From Lysobacterales bacterium (lineage in GTDB: Bacteria; Pseudomonadota; Gammaproteobacteria; Xanthomonadales; Rhodanobacteraceae), in NCBI GenBank assembly GCA_017305055.1, contig JAFKMZ010000005.1, positions 62,001 to 126,000 of the forward strand: a stretch of 64,000 nt of DNA, in the 5' to 3' direction. Position 1 is the stretch's first letter. Every line of letters starts with the position of its first letter. Position numbers and translations under genes: made by a program. Of this stretch, positions 33,909 to 43,520 are shown one piece after another. The notes under the pieces are model-generated. The model saw only the letters and a program-made list of their open reading frames with translations, was not told the origin of the DNA and searched no databases.

Positions 33909-34550
33909 CTACTGCGTGGCGCGATCCTGCGCCGCCTTCAGCTCGCGGTAACGCGACAGTGCGGTTTCCTGCGTCTTCACCAACGCACCCCGCGAGGCCT
34001 GCTGGTGGGCCAGGGCATTGCGCTGCCCAGTGACGACGGCGCGCTGGTTGGCGATGTCGTCGGTGAGGAATTTCGGGACCGTTTCCTTGGCGCGCTCGAT
34101 CTCGGCCGCGCGGCCCAGGAGGTCGGCCAGCGATTTTTCCTGGGAGCGCAGGCTGGTTTGGGTGGCGCGGATCTGGCTGTCCAGGGCGCTCAGCTGCTGC
34201 TGCTGGAACGTGCGGTAGGACGCTTCGTCGGGGTAGGCGTTGAGCATCTGTGCCTCCGCCGTAGCCACGCGCCTGGCGGCCTGCTGCTGTGCGGCCTGCT
34301 GCTGCGCCAGCTTGTCGGCCGCCGCGCGCTCCTCGGGAGTCGGCGGCCGGGCCACCCGGCTGACCACGATGCCCTGGTCGTTGATCACCGAATAGCCGCG
34401 CTGCATGGCCTCGGCATTCAGGCTGTCGCTGTAATGTGTCAGGCCCTGCGCATCCTGCCACTGATAGCGCAGGTGGTTGCGGCTTTGCGCAAACGCGAGC
34501 TGTGTCGCGGCCAGCAAGGTCACGATGATGGGCAGCAGGCGTAGGCGCAT
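33909..34550 (-). CDS. DUF4124-type exported protein
   Basis: 213 aa from ATG 34550. Signal peptide MRLRLLPIIVTLLAATQLAFA, then a short DUF4124-like segment (YQWQDAQGLTHYSDSLNAEAMQRGYSVI), then a long coiled coil rich in Gln/Ala (about residues 70-205). Probably periplasmic. Function unknown. Its 3' end is convergent with algC, 32 bp apart. Confidence 0.83.
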   Translation of the reverse strand: MRLRLLPIIVTLLAATQLAFAQSRNHLRYQWQDAQGLTHYSDSLNAEAMQRGYSVINDQGIVVSRVARPPTPEERAAADKLAQQQAAQQQAARRVATAEAQMLNAYPDEASYRTFQQQQLSALDSQIRATQTSLRSQEKSLADLLGRAAEIERAKETVPKFLTDDIANQRAVVTGQRNALAHQQASRGALVKTQETALSRYRELKAAQDRATQ

Positions 34551-34644
34551 GATGATCACTCCCCCCGCGCACGAGTATAGCCAGCGTCGGGGAATCGCAC
34601 GAAGGACAGCCATGTTGGTCGGCGACAGCCGGTCGAACTTGAGC

Positions 34645-35286
34645 TCAGGCGCCGTATTGTGCCCGATAGGCCAGCAACGCGGCATGAGTGGCGGCCAGCT
34701 CGCCGCGGCTGCCGGCAAACGTCAGGATGTCGGCCAGGGTGGCGATGGCGATGACGGGGACGCCCTCGTCATCGGCCATCTCCTGGGCAGCCGAACGTTT
34801 GCCTTGGCCGCGTTCCTGCCGATCCAGCGCGATCAGGATGCCGGCAGGCGCAGCGCCCTGGGCGCGGATCAGGGCCAGCGATTCGCGCACCGCGGTGCCG
34901 GCAGTCATCACGTCGTCCACGATGAGCACGCGGCCGGCCAGCGGGGCGCCGGCCAGGATGCCACCTTCGCCGTGGTCCTTGGCCTCCTTGCGGTTGTAGG
35001 CCCAGGGCAGGTCGCGTCGATGTTGCGTGGCCAGGGCAATGGCGGTCGCCGCGGCCAGCGGGATGCCCTTGTAGGCCGGTCCAAACAGCATGTCGACGGA
35101 CAGGCCGGACTGCGTCAGTGCCTGTGCATAGGCCTCGCCGACGCGGGCCAGCGCGATGCCGGAATCCAGGCGGCCGAGGTTGAAGAAGTACGGGCTGACG
35201 CGACCGGACTTGAGCGTGAATTCGCCAAAGCGCAACACCTCGCGCTGCAGCATGAGCTCGATGAATTCGCGCTGGTACTCGTGCAC
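34645..35286 (-). CDS. pyrE: Orotate phosphoribosyltransferase
   Basis: Pyrimidine synthesis, 213 aa. GTG 35286 chosen: GGGAG lies about 5-9 bp upstream and the product starts [20 protein letters not shown] as in the family. PRPP-binding motif [13 protein letters not shown] is present, as is [15 protein letters not shown]. Sits 11 bp after the GNAT gene, so they are probably co-transcribed. Confidence 0.95.
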   Translation of the reverse strand: MHEYQREFIELMLQREVLRFGEFTLKSGRVSPYFFNLGRLDSGIALARVGEAYAQALTQSGLSVDMLFGPAYKGIPLAAATAIALATQHRRDLPWAYNRKEAKDHGEGGILAGAPLAGRVLIVDDVMTAGTAVRESLALIRAQGAAPAGILIALDRQERGQGKRSAAQEMADDEGVPVIAIATLADILTFAGSRGELAATHAALLAYRAQYGA

Positions 35287-35297
35287 GGAGTCTCCCG

Positions 35298-35792
35298 TCA
35301 GGGCAGGTGGCGCCACAGCAGGTGCTGCGGCCCGGAACGTCCGCCATGGTACAACCCGCCGTCGACGACGAAGCCATGCCGCCGGTACAGCGCCAGCGCG
35401 GCGTCGTTGCGGCAGTTCACCATGAGCACCAGCCGGTGTGCGGCGGGATGGCGTCGCGCAAGATCATCGAGGACGGCGGCCATGGCCAGGCTGCCAACGC
35501 GACGGCCCTGCCAGGCGGCGTCGATCTGAAACGAGCGCAAGCCGAGTGCATCCGCTTCCGCCTCACGGCCCGTAAGAACGCGTGCGCTGCGTTCGATGCG
35601 GCAATAGCCCACCACGATATCGTCGAGCAGCAGCGCCATCGGCTCGCTGCCCGGACAGTGCTCGGCATCTGCCAGTGTGGCGGCGGGCGGACTGACGAAG
35701 ACGTCCTGCTCCGGCCGCGTGCGCAATCGCAGCACGGCGTCGCGCAGCTCGGGCGTGACCGGTACGGCGTGGACGGAGAGCAACGGAGGCAT
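35298..35792 (-). CDS. GNAT-family N-acetyltransferase
   Basis: 164 aa from ATG 35792. The acetyl-CoA-binding core is seen in [20 protein letters not shown] (motif A, Q/RxxGxG/A-like) and the C-terminal [17 protein letters not shown] signature is typical. The substrate cannot be told. Divergent from the exonuclease gene with only 36 bp between start codons; pyrE follows immediately. The open frame continues upstream but is antisense to the exonuclease gene. Confidence 0.87.
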   Translation of the reverse strand: MPPLLSVHAVPVTPELRDAVLRLRTRPEQDVFVSPPAATLADAEHCPGSEPMALLLDDIVVGYCRIERSARVLTGREAEADALGLRSFQIDAAWQGRRVGSLAMAAVLDDLARRHPAAHRLVLMVNCRNDAALALYRRHGFVVDGGLYHGGRSGPQHLLWRHLP

Positions 35793-35828
35793 GTTGTTAT
35801 GATGCCCGTCATCGCTCCGGGAGTCGCC

Positions 35829-36596
35829 ATGCGCATCATCACGCTCAATGCCAACGGCATTCGCTCGGCTGCAAACAAGGGCGTGTTCGAGTGGCTGCGC
35901 GGGCAGCACGCCGATGTCGTCTGCCTGCAGGAGACCAAGGCGCAGGAGGATCAGCTCGGCGACCCCAGGTTTCGCCCCAATGGCCATCATTGCTTCTACC
36001 GCGACGCCAGCAGCAAGAAGGGCTATTCGGGCGTGGCGCTCTACACCCGGCGCGAGCCCGACGAAGTGCGTACCGCCTTGGGCTGGGACGTGTTCGACAA
36101 CGAGGGTCGCTACGTCGAGGCCCGTTTCGGCAAGCTGAGCGTGGTCTCGCTGTACTTTCCCTCCGGTTCGTCCGGCGAGGAGCGCCAGCAGTTCAAGTTT
36201 CGGGCCATGGAGTGGATCGCACCGGTTTTCGCCGGCTGGCTCGGGAGCGGCCGCGACTACGTGATCTGCGGCGACTGGAACATCGTGCGCAGCGAGAAGG
36301 ACATCCGCAACTGGAAATCCAACCAGAAGAACTCCGGCTGCCTGCCGGAGGAGCGCGCGTGGCTCAACGGCCTGGTCGACGGCGGCTGGGTGGACAGCTA
36401 CCGCACGCTGCATCCCGAGGGCGAGGACTACACCTGGTGGTCCAACCGTGGCCGTGCGCGCGAGAACAACGTGGGGTGGCGCATCGACTACCAGATCGTC
36501 ACGCCCTCGTTGCGTGCACGGCTCAAGGCCTGCTCGATCTACCGCGGCGAGCGCTTCTCGGACCACGCGCCATACATCGTCGACTATGCCGACTGA
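35829..36596 (+). CDS. xthA: Exodeoxyribonuclease III (AP endonuclease, ExoA/XthA type)
   Basis: Base-excision repair nuclease of the endonuclease/exonuclease/phosphatase fold, 255 aa. Motifs: NANGIRSA, LQETKAQ (catalytic Glu), GDWNIV, WWSNRGRARENNVGWRIDY and SDHAPYIVDY (catalytic Asp-His). Pseudomonas Crc belongs to the same family, but here the catalytic residues are intact. Overlaps the ampG start by 11 bp. Confidence 0.9.
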   Translation: MRIITLNANGIRSAANKGVFEWLRGQHADVVCLQETKAQEDQLGDPRFRPNGHHCFYRDASSKKGYSGVALYTRREPDEVRTALGWDVFDNEGRYVEARFGKLSVVSLYFPSGSSGEERQQFKFRAMEWIAPVFAGWLGSGRDYVICGDWNIVRSEKDIRNWKSNQKNSGCLPEERAWLNGLVDGGWVDSYRTLHPEGEDYTWWSNRGRARENNVGWRIDYQIVTPSLRARLKACSIYRGERFSDHAPYIVDYAD

Positions 36597-37911
36597 GCCG
36601 GTTGCGCCGGTTGCGCGCCGCCCGGCCAGACCATCGGTGTGGCGCGCGTTCACGCAACCGGCAGCGTGGACCATGTGCTTCCTGGGCTTTTCCTCCGGCC
36701 TGCCGTTCCTGCTCGTCGCCGGCACCCTGGCCTACTGGCTGAAGGAAAACGGCATCCAGCTGAACGACATCACCATGATCGCCAGCGCAGGCATGACCTA
36801 CGCATTCAAGTTCGTCTGGGCACCACTGCTGGACCACGGGCGCATTCCGGGCTTTGCCCGGCTCGGCCGGCGGCGCGGCTGGCTGCTGTTCGCGCAGTTG
36901 GGCGTCGTGGCGGGTCTGCTGGCCATGGCGGCACTGACACCGGCCAAACTGTTGCCGTTCGTGCTGGCGACCCTCGCGGTGGCGTTCTTCGGTGCCACCC
37001 AGGACATTGCCGTGGACGCCTACCGCATCGAGATTGCGCCGATCGAGGACCAGGGCGCCCTGGTCGCGACCTATTCGCTGGGCTACCGCATCGGCCTGCT
37101 GGTCGCCGGCGCGGTGGCCCTGATCCTCGCCGACCATGTGTCCTGGCGCGTGGTGTATACCGCGATGGCGCTGTGCATGATGTTGCCGATTGCCACGACC
37201 CTGGTGGCGCGCGAACCGCAGGTGTCGCACACGCGGCCGGTCGGCTGGCGCGCGGCCATGCGCGAAAGCGTGATCGATCCGTTTGCCGATTTCTTCCGCC
37301 GCTATGGCTGGGCGCTGGCTGGCGTGACCTTGCTGTTCCTGCTGCTGTTCAAGCTGCCGGAACAGGCCACGGTCGGCGGCATCATGAGTCCGTTCTACCG
37401 CGACATGGGCTTCTCCAAGACCGAGATCGGCGCGGTCACCAAGATCTACGGCATCTGGATCGGCATCGTCGGCGTGTTCATCGGCGGCGCGGCGGTGGCG
37501 CGCTGGGGCGCCTGGCGCCCGTTGGGTGTGACCATCGTGCTGTGTGGATGCAGCAATCTCCTGTATCTGACCTTGCTCACCCATCAGGGCAACCTGCTGG
37601 CGCTGACCCTGGTGATTTCAGTCGAGAACCTCACGCTGGGCATGCTGGGGCCACCGACCGTGGCCTTCCTGTCCTCGCTGGTCAGCCGCGAACACACGGC
37701 CACGCAGTACGCGCTGCTGAGTTCGCTGGTGAACCTGCCGGGCAAGGTGCTGGGCTTTTTCGCCGGCGGCATCGCCATGGTGACCGGTTACGGTGGCTAC
37801 TTCATCATCACCGTGCTGGCGGTCATTCCCGCCATGCTGCTGTTTGCGTTCCTCACGCCGCGGTACCGCCGCATCGAGCGCACGCAGCTGGCATTGCCTC
37901 GTGACGGTTAG
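36586..37911 (+). CDS. ampG: AmpG-type muropeptide permease
   Basis: Imports GlcNAc-anhydroMurNAc peptides for cell-wall recycling. 441 aa, MFS transporter with about 12 hydrophobic segments. ATG 36586 overlaps the end of the exonuclease gene. AmpG-like features: FLGFSSGLPFLLVAGTLAYWL near the N-terminus and FFGATQDIAVDAYRIE. The neighbour anmK, across a REP-like repeat, acts on the same material, which supports the assignment. Confidence 0.9.
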   Translation: MPTEPVAPVARRPARPSVWRAFTQPAAWTMCFLGFSSGLPFLLVAGTLAYWLKENGIQLNDITMIASAGMTYAFKFVWAPLLDHGRIPGFARLGRRRGWLLFAQLGVVAGLLAMAALTPAKLLPFVLATLAVAFFGATQDIAVDAYRIEIAPIEDQGALVATYSLGYRIGLLVAGAVALILADHVSWRVVYTAMALCMMLPIATTLVAREPQVSHTRPVGWRAAMRESVIDPFADFFRRYGWALAGVTLLFLLLFKLPEQATVGGIMSPFYRDMGFSKTEIGAVTKIYGIWIGIVGVFIGGAAVARWGAWRPLGVTIVLCGCSNLLYLTLLTHQGNLLALTLVISVENLTLGMLGPPTVAFLSSLVSREHTATQYALLSSLVNLPGKVLGFFAGGIAMVTGYGGYFIITVLAVIPAMLLFAFLTPRYRRIERTQLALPRDG

Positions 37912-37938
37912 GGAGCCGCACTCACCCCACCACTCCGT

Positions 37939-38028
37939 CGTCATTCCCGCGCAAGCGGGAATCCAGCGCCCTTATCGCAAGTAGCTGGAATGCAATGGCA
38001 CTGGATCCCCGCTTGCGCGGGGATGACG
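37939..38028. repeat. Inverted pair of REP-like palindromic repeats
   Basis: Two units in opposite orientation between ampG and anmK. Unit 1 (37939-37967) has the hairpin TTCCCGC-GCAA-GCGGGAA flanked by CGTCA and TCCAGCG; unit 2 (38001-38028) is CTGGATCCCCGC-TTGC-GCGGGGATGACG. A third related unit lies at 62149-62177. This is the widespread CGTCATTCCCGC...GCGGGAATCCAG type repeat of proteobacterial intergenic regions. Here the pair may also serve as a terminator for the two convergent genes. Confidence 0.85.
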
Positions 38029-38102
38029 GCAAGAGCGGATGACGACAAGAACCAGGTGACGCCCGGACCACAGCGAAAGTGCACACGAAGCGCTGCTGGC
38101 GG

Positions 38103-39233
38103 CTATGCCGTCGCGGCGGGCGGCGCGCAATGCAGTGCGCCAAGGATGCGTGGGCCGCGGGCGCCGGTTACCGCCGGCAGGTTGCCGGGGCGCCGCAACA
38201 GGTACTGGCGGGCCAGCCAGGCGAACGCCATGGCTTCGACGAAATCAGGGTCGATGCCATGCTCGGCTGTGCTGGCCACGCTGCGTGGCGCCAGCAGTTC
38301 GCGCAGACGCCGCAGCAGTACAGCATTGTGCACGCCGCCACCACAGACCAGGATCTCGTCCGTGTCGGCGGCATGTTCCGCAATCGCGTCGGCAACGCTG
38401 CGGGTGGTCAGTTCCAGCAGCGTCGCCTGCACGTCGGCCGGCTGCAACCGGCTGACGTCGCCGCGGCTGGCCAGCCATTCCAGGTGGAAGTATTCGCGCC
38501 CGGTGCTCTTCGGCGGCGGCAGCGCGAAGTACGGGTCGGCCAGCAGCGCGCGTAGCAGGGCGTCGTCCACGCGGCCGCTGGCGGCGAACGCGCCGTCGCG
38601 GTCGAACGGTTCGCCACGGTGGCGCAGGCACCAGGTATCCAGCAGGCCGCTGGCGGGGCCGGTGTCGAAGCCGAACACATGGTCGTTGGCGCGCAGCACG
38701 GTGACGTTGGCGATACCACCCAGGTTCAATACCACGCGGCATCGGCCGGCGAGCTGGAGCATGGCGGCGTGGAACGGCGGCACCAGCGGCGCACCCTGCC
38801 CGCCGGCGGCCAGGTCGGCACGTCGAAAATCGGCGACCACGTCGATGCCGCAGCGCTCGGCGATCAGCGAGGGATCGCCGATCTGCATGGTGAACGGCTC
38901 GTCGCCCAGCGGCTGGTGGTAAATGGTTTGGCCGTGCGAGCCGATGGCGCGTACGTGTTGTGGGTCGACTCCGGCCTGCTGCAGCAAGGCCAGCGCGGCC
39001 TCGGCAAAGCAATGCCCCACGGCATGGTCCAGTCGACCGAGCGTCTCCAGGCCGGTGCTCTGCGGAGCCTGCGCCAAGGCTGCGAGGCGGGCGCGGACGC
39101 CGGTGTCCCAGGGGTGGGTACGGCTGGCCTGCAAGCGCGGCCGAGCGTCGCTGAAATCGACCAGAGCGGCGTCAATGCCGTCCATGCTGGTACCGGAAAT
39201 CAGCCCGAGGTAAAGCTCGGGCACGCTGGCCAT
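38103..39233 (-). CDS. anmK: Anhydro-N-acetylmuramic acid kinase
   Basis: Phosphorylates and opens anhydroMurNAc released by cell-wall turnover, giving MurNAc-6-P. 376 aa. Signature LYLGLISGTSMDGIDAALVD at the N-terminus; ATP/sugar site blocks IGSHGQTIYHQP, FDTGPASGLLDTW and LVCGGGVHNAVLL. It ends convergent with ampG and lies 7 bp downstream of the M23 peptidase gene on the same strand: a local cell-wall recycling group. Confidence 0.95.
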   Translation of the reverse strand: MASVPELYLGLISGTSMDGIDAALVDFSDARPRLQASRTHPWDTGVRARLAALAQAPQSTGLETLGRLDHAVGHCFAEAALALLQQAGVDPQHVRAIGSHGQTIYHQPLGDEPFTMQIGDPSLIAERCGIDVVADFRRADLAAGGQGAPLVPPFHAAMLQLAGRCRVVLNLGGIANVTVLRANDHVFGFDTGPASGLLDTWCLRHRGEPFDRDGAFAASGRVDDALLRALLADPYFALPPPKSTGREYFHLEWLASRGDVSRLQPADVQATLLELTTRSVADAIAEHAADTDEILVCGGGVHNAVLLRRLRELLAPRSVASTAEHGIDPDFVEAMAFAWLARQYLLRRPGNLPAVTGARGPRILGALHCAPPAATA

Positions 39234-39240
39234 GCAGGGA

Positions 39241-40683
39241 TCAGCCGCGGTGGCCGCTCACCGTCACGGTGCTCGCCAGCTGCATGCGGCTGGCCAGCTC
39301 GGTGAGACGCGCCAGCTGCGGCTGCACGACCTGGGCCTTGAAGCGGGCCAGCTGCGCGGGCGCCAGCGGTTGCGACTTGGGCAGGGTCACCGTCTGCGGA
39401 TTGCGCTGGACCCCGTCCACGCGGAACTCATAGTGCAGGTGCGGTCCTGTGGCCAGCCCGGTCATGCCGACGTAGCCGATGATCTGGCCCTGCTTCACGT
39501 GCTGGCCGACGCGCTCGCCCTTGGCAAAGGCGGACATGTGGCCATAGGCCGTGCTGATGTCCTTGGTGTGCTTGATCACCACGAAGTTGCCATAGCCGTT
39601 CTCGCGGCCGCGGAACTGGATCACGCCATCGCCCGCGGCGTGGATCGGGGTGCCCTTGGGCGCGGCGTAGTCGACGCCTTTGTGCGCGCGGACCCGACCC
39701 AGGATCGGATGCATGCGGGCCACGCTGAACTTGGACGAGATGCGGGTGAAGTCCACCGGGATGCGCAGGAAGGATTTCTCGATGGGACGGCCGTCCTCGC
39801 TGAACCAGCCGATGCTGCCGTCATCCTTCTTGAAGCGATACGCGGTGTAACGCTTGCCCTGGTTGGTGAACTCGGCGGCGGTGATGTCACCCTCGCCATA
39901 GCGCACGCCGTCACGATAGACATCGTCGTAGATCACAGTGAAGCTGTCGCCGGAGCGCAGGTCCTGCACGAAGTCGATGTCGTACTTGAACAGATCGGCG
40001 AGCTTGCCGACCATGGCCGTGCCCATGCCGGCCTGTGCCGCCGCGGCGTACAGGTTGCTGGTGATGACGCCATGGGCGACCTGCTCGCGTGTTTCGAGCG
40101 CCCGTTGTTGCGTGGTGACCTGGGGCTGTGTGCCGTCGAGGCGCACGGTGACCCGGCTGGTATCGCCCTGGTCAAAGCGCAGGCCGTTGAGCTTGCCATC
40201 GCTGCCGAGCAGGAAATCGAATTCCTGGCCAGGTTGGATGCTGTGCAGCGCGGATTTCTCGCTGCCGGCGGCATCCATCACGTTCTGCAGGTCGGTCATG
40301 CTGAGGCCGCGGCTGGCGAACATGTCCGACAAGGTCTGCCCGGGCTTGACCCGGGCGATCTGCCAATCGTCAGCTACCGGCGGGGCCACCGGTGTCGCTG
40401 CCGGCGGCAGCGTCAGGGCCAGCACGGCGCGGGCTGGCGGGACGGGCGTGGGCCGCATGGCGCTGGCCCAGGCCGGCATCAGGAAACCCGAAAGCAGGGT
40501 GATCACCACCGCGGTGCCTGCCAGGACCAGCCGTTCGCGGCTCCATTGCAGGGGCTCGATCTCCCCGCTGCGGTTGAACGACCAGTGCGCGCAGCGTGCG
40601 TAGAAAAGCGAGTGTCGGCGTTGCGCCTTGCGGCAAATGGCCTGCTTGCGTGCGCGGAACGCTGCTCGCTTTTCATTCATCAT
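39241..40683 (-). CDS. M23 (LytM) family peptidoglycan endopeptidase, MepM-like
   Basis: 480 aa from ATG 40683 (a second ATG follows at once). Basic cytoplasmic N-terminus, membrane anchor at about residues 50-73 (RLVLAGTAVVITLLSGFLMP), LysM/OapA-like region (VKPGQTLSDMFASRGL), and a C-terminal M23 domain with the zinc ligands in HKGVDYAAP and HLHYEF. All metal ligands are present, so it should be an active cross-link hydrolase. Operonic with anmK (7-bp gap); tyrS is divergent. Confidence 0.92.
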   Translation of the reverse strand: MMNEKRAAFRARKQAICRKAQRRHSLFYARCAHWSFNRSGEIEPLQWSRERLVLAGTAVVITLLSGFLMPAWASAMRPTPVPPARAVLALTLPPAATPVAPPVADDWQIARVKPGQTLSDMFASRGLSMTDLQNVMDAAGSEKSALHSIQPGQEFDFLLGSDGKLNGLRFDQGDTSRVTVRLDGTQPQVTTQQRALETREQVAHGVITSNLYAAAAQAGMGTAMVGKLADLFKYDIDFVQDLRSGDSFTVIYDDVYRDGVRYGEGDITAAEFTNQGKRYTAYRFKKDDGSIGWFSEDGRPIEKSFLRIPVDFTRISSKFSVARMHPILGRVRAHKGVDYAAPKGTPIHAAGDGVIQFRGRENGYGNFVVIKHTKDISTAYGHMSAFAKGERVGQHVKQGQIIGYVGMTGLATGPHLHYEFRVDGVQRNPQTVTLPKSQPLAPAQLARFKAQVVQPQLARLTELASRMQLASTVTVSGHRG

Positions 40684-40862
40684 GCTGGTTCGCCCTGCGA
40701 CAACTTCGCAAAATATCCCGTACCATAACGGTGGTGTGCAAAGCGCGTCAATGCCTTTACGGTCAATGATTTGCGGGGGTTTTCCGATTAACGGACAATT
40801 AACGCCCGCGTGATGGCTGGGCCGTGACGGCCACCCCATTTGCCATAAAAAGTGAGAAATTC

Positions 40863-42074
40863 ATGAGTGAGCTGGAGCAGGCGTTGGCCGTGATTGCGCG
40901 CGGCGCCGACGAGATCATCAAGCGCGAGGAGCTGGCCGAGCGCCTGCGCAGCGGACGGCCGTTGCGCGTCAAGGCCGGTTTCGACCCCACGGCGCCGGAC
41001 CTGCATCTCGGCCACACCGTCCTGCTGAACAAGATGCGCCAGTTCCAGGATCTCGGCCACCAGGTGATTTTCCTCATCGGCGACTTCACCGGCATGATCG
41101 GTGACCCTACCGGCAAGAATGTCACCCGCAAGCCGCTCAGCCGCGACGAAGTCCAGGCCAATGCGCAGACCTATGCCAGCCAGGTGTACAAGGTGTTGGA
41201 CCGCGGGCGCACCGAGCTGCGCTTCAACTCCGAGTGGTTTGGCGCGATGGACGCCGCCGGCATGATCAAGCTGGCCGCGCTGCACACCGTGGCGCGCATG
41301 CTCGAGCGCGACGACTTCACCAAGCGCTTTGCCGCGCAGCAGCCGATCGCCATCCACGAATTCCTGTATCCGCTGGTCCAGGGCTACGACTCGGTGGCGC
41401 TCAAGGCCGACGTGGAGTTGGGTGGCACCGACCAGAAGTTCAACCTGCTGATGGGACGCATGGTGCAGGAGCACCACGGCCAGGCGCCGCAGGTCGTGCT
41501 CACCATGCCGCTGCTCGAGGGCCTGGACGGCGTCAACAAGATGTCCAAGTCGCTCGGCAACTACATCGGCATCGACGAGCCGGCCATCGACATGGTCACC
41601 AAGACCATGCGCATTGGCGATACGGTGATGTGGCGCTGGTTCGAGCTGTTGAGTTTCGAGGTGTCGCTGGACGAGTTGGCGCGCATGCAGCGCGACGTCG
41701 CCGCCGGCACGCTCAACCCGCGCGACGCCAAGCTGCGCCTGGCCCGCGAGCTGGCTACGCGGTTCCACGATGCCGCGGCCGCCGAACGGGCGATTGCCGG
41801 CTGGCATGCCGTCGTGCGTGGCGAAGGCGATACGGCATTGCTGCCGCAGACGTCGATTGCCGTGCCCGAGGCCGGCTTGCGGATTGCGGCGCTGCTGACC
41901 GCGGCCGGCCTGACCGGCAGCAATTCGGAGGCCAACCGCAAGCTCAAGGAACGCGCGGTGCGCATCGACGCGCAGGTGGTGGAAGATGCGCAGCGGGTGT
42001 TTGCCGTCGGCTTCGAGGGCGTGTTGCAGGTCGGCAAGCGGAACTTCGCGCGGGTCAAGCTGGTGGCCGCGTAA
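40863..42074 (+). CDS. tyrS: Tyrosyl-tRNA synthetase
   Basis: Class I synthetase, 403 aa, of the TyrZ-like branch. HIGH motif is [16 protein letters not shown] is [10 protein letters not shown]; a C-terminal S4 RNA-binding domain is complete ([19 protein letters not shown]). ATG 40863 was taken; an in-frame ATG 13 codons upstream exists but extends beyond the family N-terminus. Tyr versus Trp is settled by the [14 protein letters not shown] stretch. Confidence 0.95.
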   Translation: MSELEQALAVIARGADEIIKREELAERLRSGRPLRVKAGFDPTAPDLHLGHTVLLNKMRQFQDLGHQVIFLIGDFTGMIGDPTGKNVTRKPLSRDEVQANAQTYASQVYKVLDRGRTELRFNSEWFGAMDAAGMIKLAALHTVARMLERDDFTKRFAAQQPIAIHEFLYPLVQGYDSVALKADVELGGTDQKFNLLMGRMVQEHHGQAPQVVLTMPLLEGLDGVNKMSKSLGNYIGIDEPAIDMVTKTMRIGDTVMWRWFELLSFEVSLDELARMQRDVAAGTLNPRDAKLRLARELATRFHDAAAAERAIAGWHAVVRGEGDTALLPQTSIAVPEAGLRIAALLTAAGLTGSNSEANRKLKERAVRIDAQVVEDAQRVFAVGFEGVLQVGKRNFARVKLVAA

Positions 42075-42092
42075 CCGGCGTCCGCGTCGCGC

Positions 42093-42794
42093 ATGGGCGG
42101 GGGAGCAAGCGTGTTCGTGCATGTGGAGACGCGTCGTCGGGCGCGATGGCATTGGGCCACGCTGTTGATCGTCAGCGTCTGCGTGCTGTGCTTCCTCGTG
42201 CTCAGTCTGCTGCCACCGGTGCAACGCGTGGCCCTGCTGCTGGAGTGGGGCACGGTGCCGGCGGACATCATGCATGCGCATGCGCCGGTATTGCCGCAGC
42301 TGACCAATCCGGCCCTGCTGCGCCTGTTCACGGCCTTGTTCATCCATGTCACCTGGCTGCACCTGTTGGGCAACCTGCTGTTCCTGGTGATCTTTGGCCT
42401 GCCCGGCGAGCGCGTGCTGGGCTCGCTGCGGTTTTTGCTGTTGTTCGTGTCTGGCGGCATCGTCGCCAACCTGATCGGCGCGCTGTCGCTGGCCGGCGTG
42501 CACCTGCCCATCATCGGTTGCAGCGGCGCGGTGTCCGCCGTGGTGGGCACCTACGTTGCGCTGTTCCCGCGGGCCAGGCTGGGCCTGGTCCTGCCGCTCG
42601 GGCTGTACCTCGAGTTCGTGCGCGTGCCGGCGTTCCTGCTGATCGGCCTGTGGGTGTTGCTGCAGCTGCTGTTCAGCTATGTGGGGCCGAGCTATGGCGC
42701 CTACGTGTGGTGGGCCCACATTGGCGGCTTCCTGTTCGGCCTGGTGTTTGCGTTCGTGTCACGCGGCGCCATCGCGCGCCGTCTGCGCGGCTGA
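42093..42794 (+). CDS. Rhomboid-family intramembrane serine protease
   Basis: 233 aa, about six to seven hydrophobic segments. The catalytic Ser is in GCSGAVSAVVG and the partner His in WWAHIGGFLFG; the HVTWLHLLGNLLFL segment is the usual second helix. All key residues present, so probably active. The final 36 bp overlap, antisense, the end of the amidotransferase gene. Confidence 0.9.
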   Translation: MGGGASVFVHVETRRRARWHWATLLIVSVCVLCFLVLSLLPPVQRVALLLEWGTVPADIMHAHAPVLPQLTNPALLRLFTALFIHVTWLHLLGNLLFLVIFGLPGERVLGSLRFLLLFVSGGIVANLIGALSLAGVHLPIIGCSGAVSAVVGTYVALFPRARLGLVLPLGLYLEFVRVPAFLLIGLWVLLQLLFSYVGPSYGAYVWWAHIGGFLFGLVFAFVSRGAIARRLRG

Positions 42795-43520
42795 GGCCGG
42801 GCGTTCGAGCCATCCGGCGCGGCGGGCGAACCGCGCGAGCAAGCTGCGTGCCTCCGGCGTGGCCGCCACCCCGCGGAATACGTCCAATTGCTGCAGCTCG
42901 CGCCGGGTACCGCCGGCGCCCTTGTGCAACACATAGGCGCGCATCACCTCGGCGCTGAACTCGGGGTGGAACTGTGTGCTGACGGCATGTTTTCCATAGC
43001 GCAGGATCTGGTATGGATCGCGCCCAGATCGTGCCAGCAGCACGGCGCCGGACGGGGGCTCAAGCACCGATTGCTCGTGCGTGGTGTGGGCGGCAAAGCT
43101 CGCCGCCACGTTGTCGACGAGATCGTCCGGGGCGGCCTGCACGAGGCGGGTGATCGTCTGCGTGCCGATTTCCCGCCCGCCTGGCAGGTAATCCACGCGC
43201 CCACCCAGGGCATGGGCCATCAGCTGATGGCCGTAGCAGACGCCAAACAACGGCAGGTCTATGTCCATCGCCTGGCGAATCCAGCCCGCGGTATGCTCAC
43301 TCCAGGGCAGGCGCTCCGTCACCATGGCGCCGGAGCCGGTGATGATCGCACCTGCCGTCAGGTGGGGTGCGGGCAACGCTTCGCCGGCGGCGACGTCGAC
43401 GATGCGCACCCGCTCGGCTGGCAGTCGCGCGGCACGCTGGAACCATTGCGGGAAATCGCCGTGGCGCGCGCGGATGCGGGCCGGCGCGCGGCCGGTGCGG
43501 ATGATGAGTACGGGTTTCAT
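42759..43520 (-). CDS. Class I glutamine amidotransferase-like protein
   Basis: 253 aa. Catalytic triad: Cys in LFGVCYGHQLMAHALGG, His and Glu in STQFHPEFS. A single GATase domain without a synthase partner, like E. coli YfeJ or the "GMP synthase-like amidotransferase" group. Start ATG 43520 overlaps the stop of the secretion ATPase gene (ATGA), so it is translationally coupled to it, though no functional link is evident. The last 36 bp overlap the rhomboid gene on the other strand. Confidence 0.88.
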   Translation of the reverse strand: MKPVLIIRTGRAPARIRARHGDFPQWFQRAARLPAERVRIVDVAAGEALPAPHLTAGAIITGSGAMVTERLPWSEHTAGWIRQAMDIDLPLFGVCYGHQLMAHALGGRVDYLPGGREIGTQTITRLVQAAPDDLVDNVAASFAAHTTHEQSVLEPPSGAVLLARSGRDPYQILRYGKHAVSTQFHPEFSAEVMRAYVLHKGAGGTRRELQQLDVFRGVAATPEARSLLARFARRAGWLERPASAAQTARDGAA

